Below are positions 23,142 to 31,564 of a DNA stretch of 64,000 nucleotides, in pieces. Position 1 is the stretch's first letter, and the number at the start of each line of letters is the position of its first letter. The notes below the pieces were generated by a model that was not told the origin of the DNA, did not search any database, and saw nothing but the letters and a program-made list of their open reading frames with translations. Source of the DNA: Amycolatopsis albispora (lineage in GTDB: Bacteria; Actinomycetota; Actinomycetes; Mycobacteriales; Pseudonocardiaceae); the NCBI RefSeq assembly GCF_003312875.1, contig NZ_CP015163.1:558001-622000 (forward strand), written 5' to 3'. The translations under genes were made by a program, and so were the position numbers.

Positions 23142-23684
23142 TCACGTGGTGACCTGGGTCTCCGGCGTGTCGGCCGGGTCCAGGCCGATGACCAGGTTGA
23201 CGGTCCCGGTGAGCTGGTTGAGCGCGACCAGCGCCGGCACCTCCACGATGATCCGATCACTCCAGCCGTGTACCCGCAGTTCGGCGACGTCCTCGTCCCC
23301 GATCGAGGAGGGCTCGGCGAGCACGCGGAGGGCGAAGGCGATCAGCGCCGCTTCCCTGGCATCGGTCGAGGTGCCCTGCCGGGCGAGTGCGATGTCGGTG
23401 CTGGTCAGCCCGGCGGCCTCCGCCGCGGCGGTGTGCGCGGCGAGGCAGGTGGCGCAGCCGATCCACTCCTGCACCGCCAGTGAGATCTTCTCGCTCAGCG
23501 GGCGCGGGAGCTTGGCCCGCTTCATGGCGCGGGAGAAGTCCAGGTAACCCTGCAACAGCGCGGGGGAGTGGGCCATGGTGGCCACCATCTCGCCCGCGGT
23601 GCCGCGGCGGGTGATCAGCTCGGTGAGCAGTTCGGCGGACTTGGCCGGTGCCTGCTCGGGGGTCAGTGCGGTGATGCGGCGCAT
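23142..23684 (-). CDS. Carboxymuconolactone decarboxylase/AhpD-like protein
   Basis: A 180-residue helical protein of the CMD/AhpD family. The core EWIGCATCLAAHTAAAEAAGL holds the CxxC...H motif of alkyl-hydroperoxidase-like members, so a thiol redox function is likely. The ATG at 23684 has a CAGGAGG site; longer readings have none. It lies downstream of the MFS gene but behind a strong hairpin, so it may have its own promoter. In a copper island it could deal with peroxide stress; that is inference. Confidence 0.85.
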   Translation of the reverse strand: MRRITALTPEQAPAKSAELLTELITRRGTAGEMVATMAHSPALLQGYLDFSRAMKRAKLPRPLSEKISLAVQEWIGCATCLAAHTAAAEAAGLTSTDIALARQGTSTDAREAALIAFALRVLAEPSSIGDEDVAELRVHGWSDRIIVEVPALVALNQLTGTVNLVIGLDPADTPETQVTT

Positions 23685-23702
23685 GAGGTCCTCCTGGACG
23701 GG

Positions 23703-23735
23703 GTGCGGGCCACCGGGGGCGCCGGTGGCCCGCAC
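23703..23735 (-). terminator. Hairpin between MFS and AhpD-like genes
   Basis: A 14-bp perfect stem (23703-23716 with 23722-23735) and a 5-nt loop, 6 bp after the MFS stop. It should terminate or attenuate MFS transcription before the AhpD-like gene. Confidence 0.7.
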
Positions 23736-23741
23736 GCGGGG

Positions 23742-25148
23742 TCAGCCAACGGTGGTCTTGGTGCGGTCGAGCGTGGCCGCGGCGATCAGCGCCCCGGCCG
23801 CGGCGATCCCGGCGGCGCCGAGAAAGGTCGCGGACACCCCGCTGGTGAGCGCCTCCGGCCTGCCCAGCGCACCGAGGCCGGACGCCGCTCCCACCGCGGT
23901 CATCGCGGCCAGGCCGAGCGCCGAGCCGATCTGGTAACTGGTGTTGACCAGCCCGGACGCGAGCCCGCCTTCCTCCGGCCGGGCGCTGGAGATCGCCGTG
24001 CCCAGCGAGGGCACGAAGGCCAGTGCCATCCCGGTCGCCGCGACCAGCGACGCGGGCAGCACGTCGACCAGGAACGAGCCGTCCGGCCGGGCGAAGGACA
24101 ACCACGCCAGCCCGGCGGCCAGCACCGCGAGACCGGTCACGACCAGCGGTTTCGCCCCGAACCGGGCGGCGAGCCGGGGTGCGGCCACCACCATCAGCAG
24201 CATGATCACCGTGGTCATCGGCAGCAGCGCCGCGCCGCTGGCGAAGGCGCCAAGGCCGAGCACCTGCTGCAGGTAGAGGTTGAGGAAGAACCACATCGGG
24301 ATCCAGGCCGCGCCGAGCAGCAGCTGGGCGACGTTGGCCGCGCCGAGGTTCGGCGTGCGGAGCAGGCCGAGGCGCATCAGCGGGTTGCGCCGCTTGGCCT
24401 GCAACATCAGGAAACCGCCCAGCAGCACCAAGCCCGCCGCGAGCCAGCCGACGGTCTGCGCCGAGCCCCAGCCCGCTTCGGGCGCCAGCACGATCGCGTA
24501 GACCAGCGCCGCCAGGCCCGCGGTGACGGTGACCGCGCCCGCCAGATCGGTGGAACCGCGCTGCGCACCGGACTTCGGCATCAGAGCCGGGGTGACCAGG
24601 ACGGCCGCCACGGCGATCGGGATGTTGAGGTAGAACACCCACGGCCAGCTGAGGTACTCGGTGATCACACCGCCGAGGAACACCCCGGCCGTGCCACCGG
24701 CGGGCGCGGCGGCGCCGTAGACGGCGAGCGCCTTGCCGAGCTCACCCGGCCGGCCGCCGAAGAGCACCATGAGCAGGGTCAGTGCCGAGGGCGCGATGAG
24801 CGCGGCCCCGGCGCCCTGCACGGCGCGCCCGGCCAGCTCCACCCACACCGTGCCCGCGGCACCCGCCACCGCCGAACCGGCGAGCAGCACCAGCCAGCCG
24901 GTGACGAACACGCGCCGGGCGCCGAGCAGGTCGGAGAGCCTGCCGCCGAGCAGCAGCAGGCCGCCGAAGGCGATCACGTAGGCGTTGAAGACCCACGACA
25001 GGTTCTCCTGCGAGAAGCCCAGGTCCTGCTGGAGCCGGGGCAGCGCGACCCCGATGATCGAGGTGTCCATGATCACCATGAACTGCGCGGCGGCGAGCAA
25101 ACCGAGTGCCCACCAGCGCTTCGTCGTTGTTGCTTCCACAGTGGACAT
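23742..25148 (-). CDS. MFS efflux transporter, DHA2 type
   Basis: A 468-residue 14-helix DHA2 transporter. It contains VIMDTSIIGVALPRLQQDL at the first helix, LLLLGGRLSDLLGARRVF (motif A) and AVQGAGAALIAPSALTLLM (motif C). The ATG at 25148 has GGAGG five bases upstream, so the in-frame ATG at 25160 is less likely. CsoR-like boxes lie just upstream, placing it in the copper regulon although DHA2 pumps normally export organic compounds. Confidence 0.88.
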   Translation of the reverse strand: MSTVEATTTKRWWALGLLAAAQFMVIMDTSIIGVALPRLQQDLGFSQENLSWVFNAYVIAFGGLLLLGGRLSDLLGARRVFVTGWLVLLAGSAVAGAAGTVWVELAGRAVQGAGAALIAPSALTLLMVLFGGRPGELGKALAVYGAAAPAGGTAGVFLGGVITEYLSWPWVFYLNIPIAVAAVLVTPALMPKSGAQRGSTDLAGAVTVTAGLAALVYAIVLAPEAGWGSAQTVGWLAAGLVLLGGFLMLQAKRRNPLMRLGLLRTPNLGAANVAQLLLGAAWIPMWFFLNLYLQQVLGLGAFASGAALLPMTTVIMLLMVVAAPRLAARFGAKPLVVTGLAVLAAGLAWLSFARPDGSFLVDVLPASLVAATGMALAFVPSLGTAISSARPEEGGLASGLVNTSYQIGSALGLAAMTAVGAASGLGALGRPEALTSGVSATFLGAAGIAAAGALIAAATLDRTKTTVG

Positions 25149-25158
25149 CACTGCCTCC

Positions 25159-25175
25159 ATACGGGGAGGGGGTAT
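25159..25175. promoter_or_regulatory. CsoR-like box 1
   Basis: ATACGGGGAGGGGGTAT lies immediately upstream of the MFS start region and resembles CsoR operators (ATAC...GTAT around G/C tracts). Confidence 0.55.
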
Positions 25176-25206
25176 CGAACGGCGCGAACGCTAGCACGCC
25201 GGTGCG

Positions 25207-25225
25207 CATACGCCAAGGGGGTATG
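25207..25225. promoter_or_regulatory. CsoR-like box 2
   Basis: CATACGCCAAGGGGGTATG is a 19-bp imperfect dyad with arms CATAC and GTATG in the divergent MFS/csoR region. Confidence 0.6.
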
Positions 25226-25253
25226 TGTGCCTGGTGGATCACTCTTGCGCGAA

Positions 25254-25270
25254 ATACACCCGGGGGGTAT
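25254..25270. promoter_or_regulatory. CsoR-like box 3
   Basis: ATACACCCGGGGGGTAT is a near-perfect dyad (one mismatched pair) 45 bp before csoR. A further half-like GGGTAGGGGGTAT (25304-25316) runs into the csoR start codon. Confidence 0.65.
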
Positions 25271-25314
25271 AAATGACCCCTGTCAGCACCAGCTAGGCCC
25301 AACGGGTAGGGGGT

Positions 25315-25602
25315 ATGATGATCCGCGGTTACTCGGGAGACAAGGACAACCTGCTCAAGCGGCTGCGCCGCGTCGAGGGGCAGGTGCGCGGCCTGCAGCG
25401 AATGGTCGAGAACGACGAGTACTGCATCGACATCCTGACGCAGATCTCCGCGGCCACCAAGGCGCTGCAGTCGGTTTCGCTGGGGCTGATGGACGAGCAC
25501 CTCAAGCACTGCGTGGCCGAGGCGATCGCCGAGGGCGGCGGCACGGCCGAGGAAAAGGTCAGGGAAGCCAGCGAGGCGATCGCCCGCCTGGTCCGCTCCT
25601 GA
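25315..25602 (+). CDS. csoR: Copper-sensing repressor CsoR
   Basis: A 95-residue four-helix repressor that leaves DNA on binding Cu(I). The copper ligands Cys-His-Cys are all present (Cys37, His62, Cys66 in EHLKHC), and the core LLKRLRRVEGQVRGLQRMVENDEYC is typical. The start is ATG 25315 or 25318. It leads an apparent operon csoR-copZ-secreted protein-copA and faces several CsoR-like boxes, so it should repress itself and its divergent neighbours. Confidence 0.93.
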   Translation: MMIRGYSGDKDNLLKRLRRVEGQVRGLQRMVENDEYCIDILTQISAATKALQSVSLGLMDEHLKHCVAEAIAEGGGTAEEKVREASEAIARLVRS

Positions 25603-25627
25603 TCTACCAACAAGGAAAGAGGGCGAA

Positions 25628-25834
25628 ATGATCGAGAAAACCTACACCGTGACCGGGATGACCTGCGGCCACTGCGTGCGCACGGTCACCGACGAGGTCG
25701 GCCGCATCGACGGCGTCACCGCCGTGAAGGTCGACCTGCCGACCGGCGCGGTCGTGGTGACCAGCACGCGTGAGGTGGCGGTCGAGGACGTGCGCGCCGC
25801 CGTGGACGAGGCCGGTTACGAGCTGGCCGGCTAG
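25628..25834 (+). CDS. copZ: Copper chaperone CopZ
   Basis: A 68-residue heavy-metal-associated domain with the Cu(I) site GMTCGHC near residue 10-16 and a full ferredoxin-like fold length. It should carry copper to CopA or CsoR in the cytosol. An AAGGAAAGAGGG ribosome region precedes the ATG. It lies 25 bp after csoR and 27 bp before the next gene, within the copper operon. Confidence 0.93.
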   Translation: MIEKTYTVTGMTCGHCVRTVTDEVGRIDGVTAVKVDLPTGAVVVTSTREVAVEDVRAAVDEAGYELAG

Positions 25835-25861
25835 CGAGAAAGTCGAGCTGAGGACAGGACA

Positions 25862-26827
25862 ATGAACACAGCAGCGAAGCTCTCCGCCTACGGTGCGGCG
25901 CTCGCACTGGTCGCCGGTGGCGGCTGGGCGATCGGCACCGCGGTCGGTCCCTTCGCCGGTCAGGCCGCGGTCGCGGCGACCGGAACGCCCGGTGGCGAGG
26001 ACACCGGGCACGGGGACACCCACCGCGGCACCGTCGCGGAGGCCGTGCCCGGTCCGGCCGAGCCGGACCAGCCCGGCGGCCTGGCGTCGTCCAGGGGCGG
26101 TTACACCCTCACGCCCACCGCGACCACGCTGGCCCCCGGGGAAGACCAGCCGTTCTCCTTCACCATCACCGGCCCGGACGGGCAGCCGGTCACCGCCTTC
26201 GACGTCGAGCACGAGAAGCGGATGCACCTGATCGTGGTGCGCCGGGACACCAGCGGTTTCCAGCACGTCCACCCCGAACTCGGCCAGGACGGCGCCTGGC
26301 GCGTCCCGCTGGACGTGGCGCGGGGTGGCAGCTACCGGGTGTTCGCCGACTTCAAGCCCACCGGCGGGGCCGCGCTCACCCTGGGTGCCGACTTCGCGGT
26401 GCCCGGTTCCTTCGAGCCGGTGAGCCACCAGCCGTCCCGCGAGTCCGTCGTGGACGGTTACCGGGTGCGCCTGGACGGTGACCTGGTGCCGGGGCAGTCG
26501 TCGAAGGTCACGCTCACCGTCGACCGCGGCGGGGTGCCGGTCACCGACCTGCAGCCCTATCTCGGCGCCTACGGGCACCTGGTGGCCCTGCGCGGTGGCG
26601 ACCTCGCCTACCTGCACGTCCATCCCGAAGGCACGCCCGGTGACGGCGTGACCGCGGCCGGGCCGTCGGTCACCTTCTTCGCCGAGGTGCCCACCGCCGG
26701 CACGTACCGGTTGTTCCTGGACTTCCAGCACGGTGGCACGGTCCGCACGGCGGAGTTCACCGTCGCCACCGCGGGTACCCAGGTGGCCGCACCGCAGCCA
26801 CACGCCGCCGACGGCCACGGCCACTGA
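25862..26827 (+). CDS. Secreted His-rich metal-handling protein
   Basis: A 321-residue exported protein. It has a signal or anchor segment (about 8-40), a low-complexity His/Asp linker, then two Ig-like halves shared with the cytosolic paralogue at 21620-22303 (KRMHLIVVRRDTSGFQHVHPELG; VTDLQPYLGAYGHLVALR; YLHVHPEG). The tail is His-rich (HAADGHGH). Between copZ and copA it probably binds copper outside the membrane. Family function is not established. Confidence 0.8.
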   Translation: MNTAAKLSAYGAALALVAGGGWAIGTAVGPFAGQAAVAATGTPGGEDTGHGDTHRGTVAEAVPGPAEPDQPGGLASSRGGYTLTPTATTLAPGEDQPFSFTITGPDGQPVTAFDVEHEKRMHLIVVRRDTSGFQHVHPELGQDGAWRVPLDVARGGSYRVFADFKPTGGAALTLGADFAVPGSFEPVSHQPSRESVVDGYRVRLDGDLVPGQSSKVTLTVDRGGVPVTDLQPYLGAYGHLVALRGGDLAYLHVHPEGTPGDGVTAAGPSVTFFAEVPTAGTYRLFLDFQHGGTVRTAEFTVATAGTQVAAPQPHAADGHGH

Positions 26828-26845
26828 TCGGGGAAGGAGCACGTG

Positions 26846-29101
26846 ATGACCACCACCACCCAGCCCCGGCCGACCGGGGAACTCGAACTCAGCATCGGCG
26901 GCATGACCTGCGCGTCCTGCGCGATGCGGATCGAGAAGAAGCTGAACAAGCTCGACGGCGTGACCGCCACGGTGAACTACGCGACCGAGAAGGCCAAGGT
27001 CGCCTTTCCCGAAAGCATCGCGCCCGACGAGCTGATCGCCCAGGTCGAAGCCGCGGGTTACACCGCCGAACTGCCGAAACCGGCCACACCGGAGCCCGGT
27101 GCCGCGGCCGCCGAGCCGGAGGAGGACCCGACGCGGTCACTGCGGCAGCGGCTGATCGGCTCGGCCGTGCTGTCCGTGCCGGTGATCGCGATGGCGATGA
27201 TCCCGGCACTGCAGTTCACCTACTGGCAGTGGATCTCGCTGACGCTGGCCGCGCCGGTGCTGGTGTGGGCGGCGTGGCCGTTCCACAAGGCCGCGTGGGC
27301 CAACCTGCGGCACGGCGCGGCCACCATGGACACGCTGATTTCGATGGGCACGCTGGCGGCTTTCCTGTGGTCGCTGTACGCGCTGCTGTTCGGCTCGGCC
27401 GGGGTGCCCGGCATGACGCACCCGTTCGAGCTGACCATCCAGCGGATGAGCGGCGACGCGAACATCTATCTCGAGGTCGCCGCGGGGGTGACCACCTTCA
27501 TCCTGGCCGGGCGGTACTTCGAAGCGCGGTCCAAGCGCCGCGCGGGTGCCGCACTGCGGGCACTGCTGGAACTCGGCGCGAAGGACGTCGCCGTGCTGCG
27601 TGACGGCCGTGAGCAGCGGATCCCCGCCGGCGAGCTGGTGGTGGGCGACCGGTTCGTGGTGCGGCCGGGCGAGAAGATCGCCACCGACGGGGTGATCGAG
27701 GACGGCACCTCCGCGGTCGACGCGAGCATGCTGACCGGCGAGTCCGTGCCGGTCGAGGTCGCGCCGGGCGACCCCGTGGTCGGCGCGACGGTCAACGCGG
27801 GCGGCAGGCTGGTGGTGCGCGCCACCCGCGTCGGCGCCGACACCCAGCTGGCCCAGATGGCCAAGCTGGTCGAGGACGCGCAGACCGGCAAGGCCCAGGT
27901 GCAGCGGCTCGCCGACCGCATCTCGGCGGTTTTTGTGCCGATCGTGATCGCGTTGTCGGCGGGCACGCTGGCCTTCTGGCTCGGCGCGGGTGGTTCGGTG
28001 GCCGCGGCGTTCACCGCGGCGGTGGCCGTGCTGATCATCGCCTGCCCGTGCGCGCTGGGCCTGGCCACGCCGACCGCGCTGCTGGTCGGCACCGGTCGCG
28101 GCGCGCAGCTGGGCATCCTGATCAAGGGACCGGAGGTGCTGGAGTCGACGCGGCGGATCGACACCGTGGTGCTGGACAAGACCGGCACGGTGACCAGCGG
28201 GCAGATGTCACTGGTCGAAATCCACGGCACCGAGAAGGACGAAGCACTGCGGCTGGCCGGTGTGCTGGAGCACGCTTCGGAACACCCGATCGCCAAGGCG
28301 ATCAGCCGCGCGGCACGGGAGAAGTTCGGCGAGCTGCCCGAGGTCGAGGGCTTCACCAACGTCGAAGGCCTTGGCGTGCAAGGGATCGTCGAAGGCAAGG
28401 CGGTGCTGGCCGGGCGCGCGGCGCTGCTCGCCGACTGGAGCCAGCACCTCACCCCGGAGCTGGCCGAGGCGAAGGCGGCAGCCGAAGCTGACGGCAAAAC
28501 CGCGATCGCCCTCGGCTGGGACGGGCGCGCACGCGCGGTGCTGGTGGTCGCCGACACCGTGAAGCCGACCTCCGCCGAGGCGATCCGGCAGCTGCGCGGG
28601 CTCGGGCTGACGCCGGTGCTGCTCACCGGGGACAATGAGGCCGTGGCGAAGTCGGTGGCCGCCGAGGTGGGCATCGGCGAGGTGATCGCCGAGGTGCTGC
28701 CCGCGGACAAGGTGGACGTGGTCAAGCGGCTGCAGGCTGAGGGCAAGGTGGTGGCGATGGTCGGCGACGGGGTCAACGACGCCGCCGCGCTCGCGCAGGC
28801 CGATCTCGGCCTGGCGATGGGCACCGGCACCGACGTCGCCATCGAGGCCAGCGACCTGACCCTGGTGCGTGGTGACCTGCGTGCCGCGGTCGACGCGATC
28901 CGGCTTTCGCGGCGCACGCTCGGCACGATCAAGGGCAACCTGTTCTGGGCGTTCGCCTACAACGTGGCCGCGTTGCCGCTGGCGGCGGCCGGGCTGCTGA
29001 ACCCGATGATCGCGGGCGCGGCGATGGCGTTCAGCTCGGTTTTCGTGGTGACGAACAGCCTGCGGCTACGCGGTTTCCGCAGCACCAGCGGCGCCGCGTA
29101 G
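26846..29101 (+). CDS. copA: Copper-exporting P1B-type ATPase CopA
   Basis: A 751-residue heavy-metal P-type ATPase that pumps Cu(I) out of the cell. It has an N-terminal metal-binding domain with GMTCASC near residue 20, eight predicted helices, [17 protein letters not shown] (the CPC ion site), DKTGT (phosphorylated Asp), SEHPIAKAI (HP motif) and [11 protein letters not shown]. The ATG at 26846 follows AAGGAG; a GTG three bases earlier is possible. It is the last gene of the copper operon. Confidence 0.95.
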   Translation: MTTTTQPRPTGELELSIGGMTCASCAMRIEKKLNKLDGVTATVNYATEKAKVAFPESIAPDELIAQVEAAGYTAELPKPATPEPGAAAAEPEEDPTRSLRQRLIGSAVLSVPVIAMAMIPALQFTYWQWISLTLAAPVLVWAAWPFHKAAWANLRHGAATMDTLISMGTLAAFLWSLYALLFGSAGVPGMTHPFELTIQRMSGDANIYLEVAAGVTTFILAGRYFEARSKRRAGAALRALLELGAKDVAVLRDGREQRIPAGELVVGDRFVVRPGEKIATDGVIEDGTSAVDASMLTGESVPVEVAPGDPVVGATVNAGGRLVVRATRVGADTQLAQMAKLVEDAQTGKAQVQRLADRISAVFVPIVIALSAGTLAFWLGAGGSVAAAFTAAVAVLIIACPCALGLATPTALLVGTGRGAQLGILIKGPEVLESTRRIDTVVLDKTGTVTSGQMSLVEIHGTEKDEALRLAGVLEHASEHPIAKAISRAAREKFGELPEVEGFTNVEGLGVQGIVEGKAVLAGRAALLADWSQHLTPELAEAKAAAEADGKTAIALGWDGRARAVLVVADTVKPTSAEAIRQLRGLGLTPVLLTGDNEAVAKSVAAEVGIGEVIAEVLPADKVDVVKRLQAEGKVVAMVGDGVNDAAALAQADLGLAMGTGTDVAIEASDLTLVRGDLRAAVDAIRLSRRTLGTIKGNLFWAFAYNVAALPLAAAGLLNPMIAGAAMAFSSVFVVTNSLRLRGFRSTSGAA

Positions 29102-29116
29102 ACCTGGAACCCCGCG

Positions 29117-30064
29117 TCACGCCGAGCAGGACAGCACGGCGAGGCCGGTGAGCAGGGCACCGGCGGTGAGGAACGGCGTCGCGGTGGCCGTCAGCATCGC
29201 CAGACAGCAGGAGAGGGCGCGCCGGGCGCGGCTGGGAGTGCGGACACCGTGCTCCAGCCGCGCCAGGCGCGTTTCGACCGCGTCGCTCGCCATCGCGAGG
29301 GCGCCGGGCGGAGCAGCGTGGCGGGTCACCGCGCACAGGGCTTCGTGCACGGCGGCGGCACCGTGCCGGGAGATCGCGGAGGTGTCCGCCGCCAGTTCGG
29401 CGAGCTCGCGCAACGCGGCCGGGGCCTCGCGGAACAGCGGTACGAAGGGCAGGCCGCCGCGCAGCGCGTCGGCGGTCGCGAGCAGCAGGTGGTGCCGTCC
29501 GGCCAGGTGGGCGCGTTCGTGCGCCAGCACGGCGGCGACGCCGGACCGCGACAGGTGCCGGGTCAGCCCTTCGGTGGCGACCACCACGCCGGGCTTGCCG
29601 GTGAGGCTGAACGCGAGCGGCCGGTCGTGGGGGAGCCAGAGCAGGTCCGGGGTGCCCGGTTCGTGACGTGCCGCCGGTCGCAGCAGGGCCAGGTGCGCGG
29701 CCCTCGTCCTGGACCGCTGGCGGCCGCTCCGCCAGGCACGCAGGCCGACGCGGGCGGCGAGCACGAGCAGCACGGCGACGCCGAATACCCCGGCGAGTTC
29801 TTCGGTACCAGGGGAAGCACCGTGCCGGAGGGCCGACCAGCAGTGGTGCACGGCGGCCAGCAACGCGCCGACCGGCCCGTGCCCTGGCAGGAACAGCAGC
29901 AGCACCCCGGCCGCGGCGGTCAGCACCACCGCCGCCATCGACGTCAGCCAGGCCACGATCAGCAGCACCGGATCACGTCGCCGCACGTCGAACCGGCGGA
30001 GTCCGGCGGGGAGCAGCCAGCCGCCGGTGAGCGCACCGGCGATGAGCGCCAGCGCGGGCGTCAT
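29117..30064 (-). CDS. M56-family (BlaR1-like) membrane metalloprotease
   Basis: A 315-residue integral membrane peptidase. Several hydrophobic helices surround the zinc motif HERAH in AAVLAHERAHLAGRHH (an HExxH). There is no penicillin-binding sensor domain. Such proteins cleave their partner repressor, here the BlaI/CopY gene whose stop overlaps this start by 4 bp. Convergent with copA (15 bp), so it may belong to metal control rather than beta-lactam sensing. Confidence 0.88.
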   Translation of the reverse strand: MTPALALIAGALTGGWLLPAGLRRFDVRRRDPVLLIVAWLTSMAAVVLTAAAGVLLLFLPGHGPVGALLAAVHHCWSALRHGASPGTEELAGVFGVAVLLVLAARVGLRAWRSGRQRSRTRAAHLALLRPAARHEPGTPDLLWLPHDRPLAFSLTGKPGVVVATEGLTRHLSRSGVAAVLAHERAHLAGRHHLLLATADALRGGLPFVPLFREAPAALRELAELAADTSAISRHGAAAVHEALCAVTRHAAPPGALAMASDAVETRLARLEHGVRTPSRARRALSCCLAMLTATATPFLTAGALLTGLAVLSCSA

Positions 30065-30429
30065 CGGCGCCTGGTCCGCTTCTTGCGCAACGCCCGGCGC
30101 AGCAGCTCGGTTTCCTCCTCGGACACCGACGCGGCGAAGTGCAGCAGCACGGATTCGGGGTCACCGGAGGAATCCAGCACCTCCCGCAGCGCGCGGGCCG
30201 CGGCTTCCTCGCGGCTGAACGCCGGTTCGTATTCGTAGGCCCGGCCGTGCATTTCGCGCCGGACCCAGTCCTTGCGGTGAAGGTTGTCCAGCACGGTGAG
30301 CACGGTGGTGTACGCGAGCGGCTTGCCCGTGTCGAGGCGCGTGCGCACATCGCGGACCTTCAGCGGGTTTTCCGCGCGCCACAGCACGTTCATCACCGCG
30401 GATTCCAGCTCACCAAGACCGTGCATCAC
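30061..30429 (-). CDS. BlaI/MecI/CopY-family repressor
   Basis: A 122-residue winged-helix repressor: LGELESAVMNVLWRAENPLKVRDVRTRLDTGKPLAYTTVLTVLDNLHRKDWVRREMHGRAYEYEPAFSREEA is the standard domain with the DNA-recognition helix. The C-terminal dimer helix is complete and ends RKKRTRRR. The gene pair BlaI-M56 is translationally coupled (ATGA overlap). No beta-lactamase is nearby; the neighbours are copper genes. Confidence 0.92.
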   Translation of the reverse strand: MMHGLGELESAVMNVLWRAENPLKVRDVRTRLDTGKPLAYTTVLTVLDNLHRKDWVRREMHGRAYEYEPAFSREEAAARALREVLDSSGDPESVLLHFAASVSEEETELLRRALRKKRTRRR

Positions 30430-30457
30430 CCCAGATGGTACGGCAGCCGAGGGAGGC

Positions 30458-30488
30458 GGGCGGCCGGCGCGCCAGGCACCGGCCGCCC
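30458..30488 (-). terminator. Hairpin after the DUF305 gene
   Basis: A 10-bp perfect stem GGGCGGCCGG/CCGGCCGCCC with an 11-nt loop, 7 bp beyond the DUF305 stop. Confidence 0.65.
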
Positions 30489-30495
30489 GTCCCGG

Positions 30496-31077
30496 TCACT
30501 GCGGGAGCATGGCCTGCAACTCGCGGATTTCACCGTCCTGCGCGGTGACGATCTGCTGGGCCAGCGCCTTGGCTTCGGCGTCGCTGCCCTGCTGCAGTTC
30601 GGTGTTGGCCATGTCGACCGCACCCTGGTGGTGCCGGATCATCATGCTGACCCACGCGCGGTCGAACTCGGCGCCGCTGCTCTGGTGCAGCTGCTGCATT
30701 TCTTCGCCGGACATCATGCCCTCCATGCCCGCGCCGTGATCCGAGCCGTGGTCCATTTCGGCCGACGGCGCGGGTGCGCCCCATCGGTTGAGCATCCCGG
30801 TCAGCTGCTGGATTTCCGGGTCCTGTGCGCCCTGGATTCGCGTGGCGAGTTCCTTCACCCGCGGGTCGGCGGCGCGGTCCGCGGCCAGCTCCGCCATGTC
30901 CACCGCCTGCTGGTGGTGCGGGATCATCTGCTGGGCGAAGGTGATGTCCTGCTGGTTGTGGCTTACCTGCTGGGCGCTCGGCGCACTGTCCACTCCGGAC
31001 TGTTCCGTGGTGCCGCCACACGCGGCGAGCAGGGTGATGGCGGCCGCGGACGCGGCCGTGACGAGGTACTTTTTCAT
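30496..31077 (-). CDS. DUF305 lipoprotein
   Basis: A 193-residue lipoprotein: a signal peptide ends in the lipobox LAAC (Cys20). The mature part holds two DUF305 repeats, each with an HH pair (FAQQMIPHHQQAVDMA at about 47-62, and MMIRHHQGAVDMA at about 145-157), separated by a His/Met-rich linker (MDHGSDHGAGMEGMMSGEEM). DUF305 is a ferritin-like helical domain often found in copper loci; the Met/His linker suggests copper binding at the cell surface. Confidence 0.9.
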   Translation of the reverse strand: MKKYLVTAASAAAITLLAACGGTTEQSGVDSAPSAQQVSHNQQDITFAQQMIPHHQQAVDMAELAADRAADPRVKELATRIQGAQDPEIQQLTGMLNRWGAPAPSAEMDHGSDHGAGMEGMMSGEEMQQLHQSSGAEFDRAWVSMMIRHHQGAVDMANTELQQGSDAEAKALAQQIVTAQDGEIRELQAMLPQ

Positions 31078-31142
31078 TTTGGCTTCGATCCATCCTGGAA
31101 GTTGCGGTGATCAGGTCGTGCGTCCACTGGGGACGCGGCCGA

Positions 31143-31517
31143 TCACAGGCGCAGCACGCAGGTCGAAGCGAGCAACTGTCTGCCGGACAGGGGTGCCGGG
31201 CCGTCCCGGCCGCCGAGCGCACGGGTGCGCCGCGGGGCGCCGGGCGCGCGTGTTGCCGTCCGGCGCAGGCGGAGCACGGCTGTGGCGAGCAGGAACAACC
31301 CCGCGCCGAGCACGGCGAGGCACAGGTGGAGGAAGTCGTGCAGCGTGGTGGGTTCAGGGGCTTCGTGGTCGTTCTCGACGGCGACCGCCACCGTGTGCCC
31401 GCCGGAATGCGCTCCGGCGTGCGTCACGTGGTGCATCCCGGCCACGGCGAGCGCGAGCACCAAAACGGCCAGCAGCATCCACTGCCGCGGTGTCACCCAT
31501 TTCCTGCTGCCGCGCAT
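31143..31517 (-). CDS. DUF6153 family membrane protein
   Basis: A 124-residue protein with two membrane segments (WMLLAVLVLALAVAGMHHV and LHLCLAVLGAGLFLLATAVLRL). Between them lies a His-rich stretch (HHVTHAGAHSGGH) like that of DUF6153 proteins of actinobacteria, which often neighbour DUF305 genes. Function unknown; the histidines suggest metal binding outside the membrane. Confidence 0.75.
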   Translation of the reverse strand: MRGSRKWVTPRQWMLLAVLVLALAVAGMHHVTHAGAHSGGHTVAVAVENDHEAPEPTTLHDFLHLCLAVLGAGLFLLATAVLRLRRTATRAPGAPRRTRALGGRDGPAPLSGRQLLASTCVLRL

Positions 31518-31543
31518 CGTTCCCAGTCGGTCGGGGCCTGGTC

Positions 31544-31564
31544 ACTACTATCCTAACTAGTAGT
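31544..31564. promoter_or_regulatory. ACTACTA-N7-TAGTAGT inverted repeat
   Basis: Perfect 7-bp arms (31544-31550 and 31558-31564) just upstream of the DUF6153 gene. They overlap the end of the sigma-like gene. The shape (TACTA/TAGTA) is similar to BlaI-type operators, so the nearby BlaI could bind; this is a guess. Confidence 0.35.

Noticed and set aside
25840..28938. Large minus-strand reading frames opposite copA and the secreted protein
   Set aside because: They are Ser/Thr/Arg-rich shadows of strongly supported plus-strand genes with no ribosome sites.
31544..31564. Firm BlaI operator
   Set aside because: The dyad is only similar to BlaI sites and no matching site is seen before the blaI gene itself, so it is listed only as an inverted repeat.
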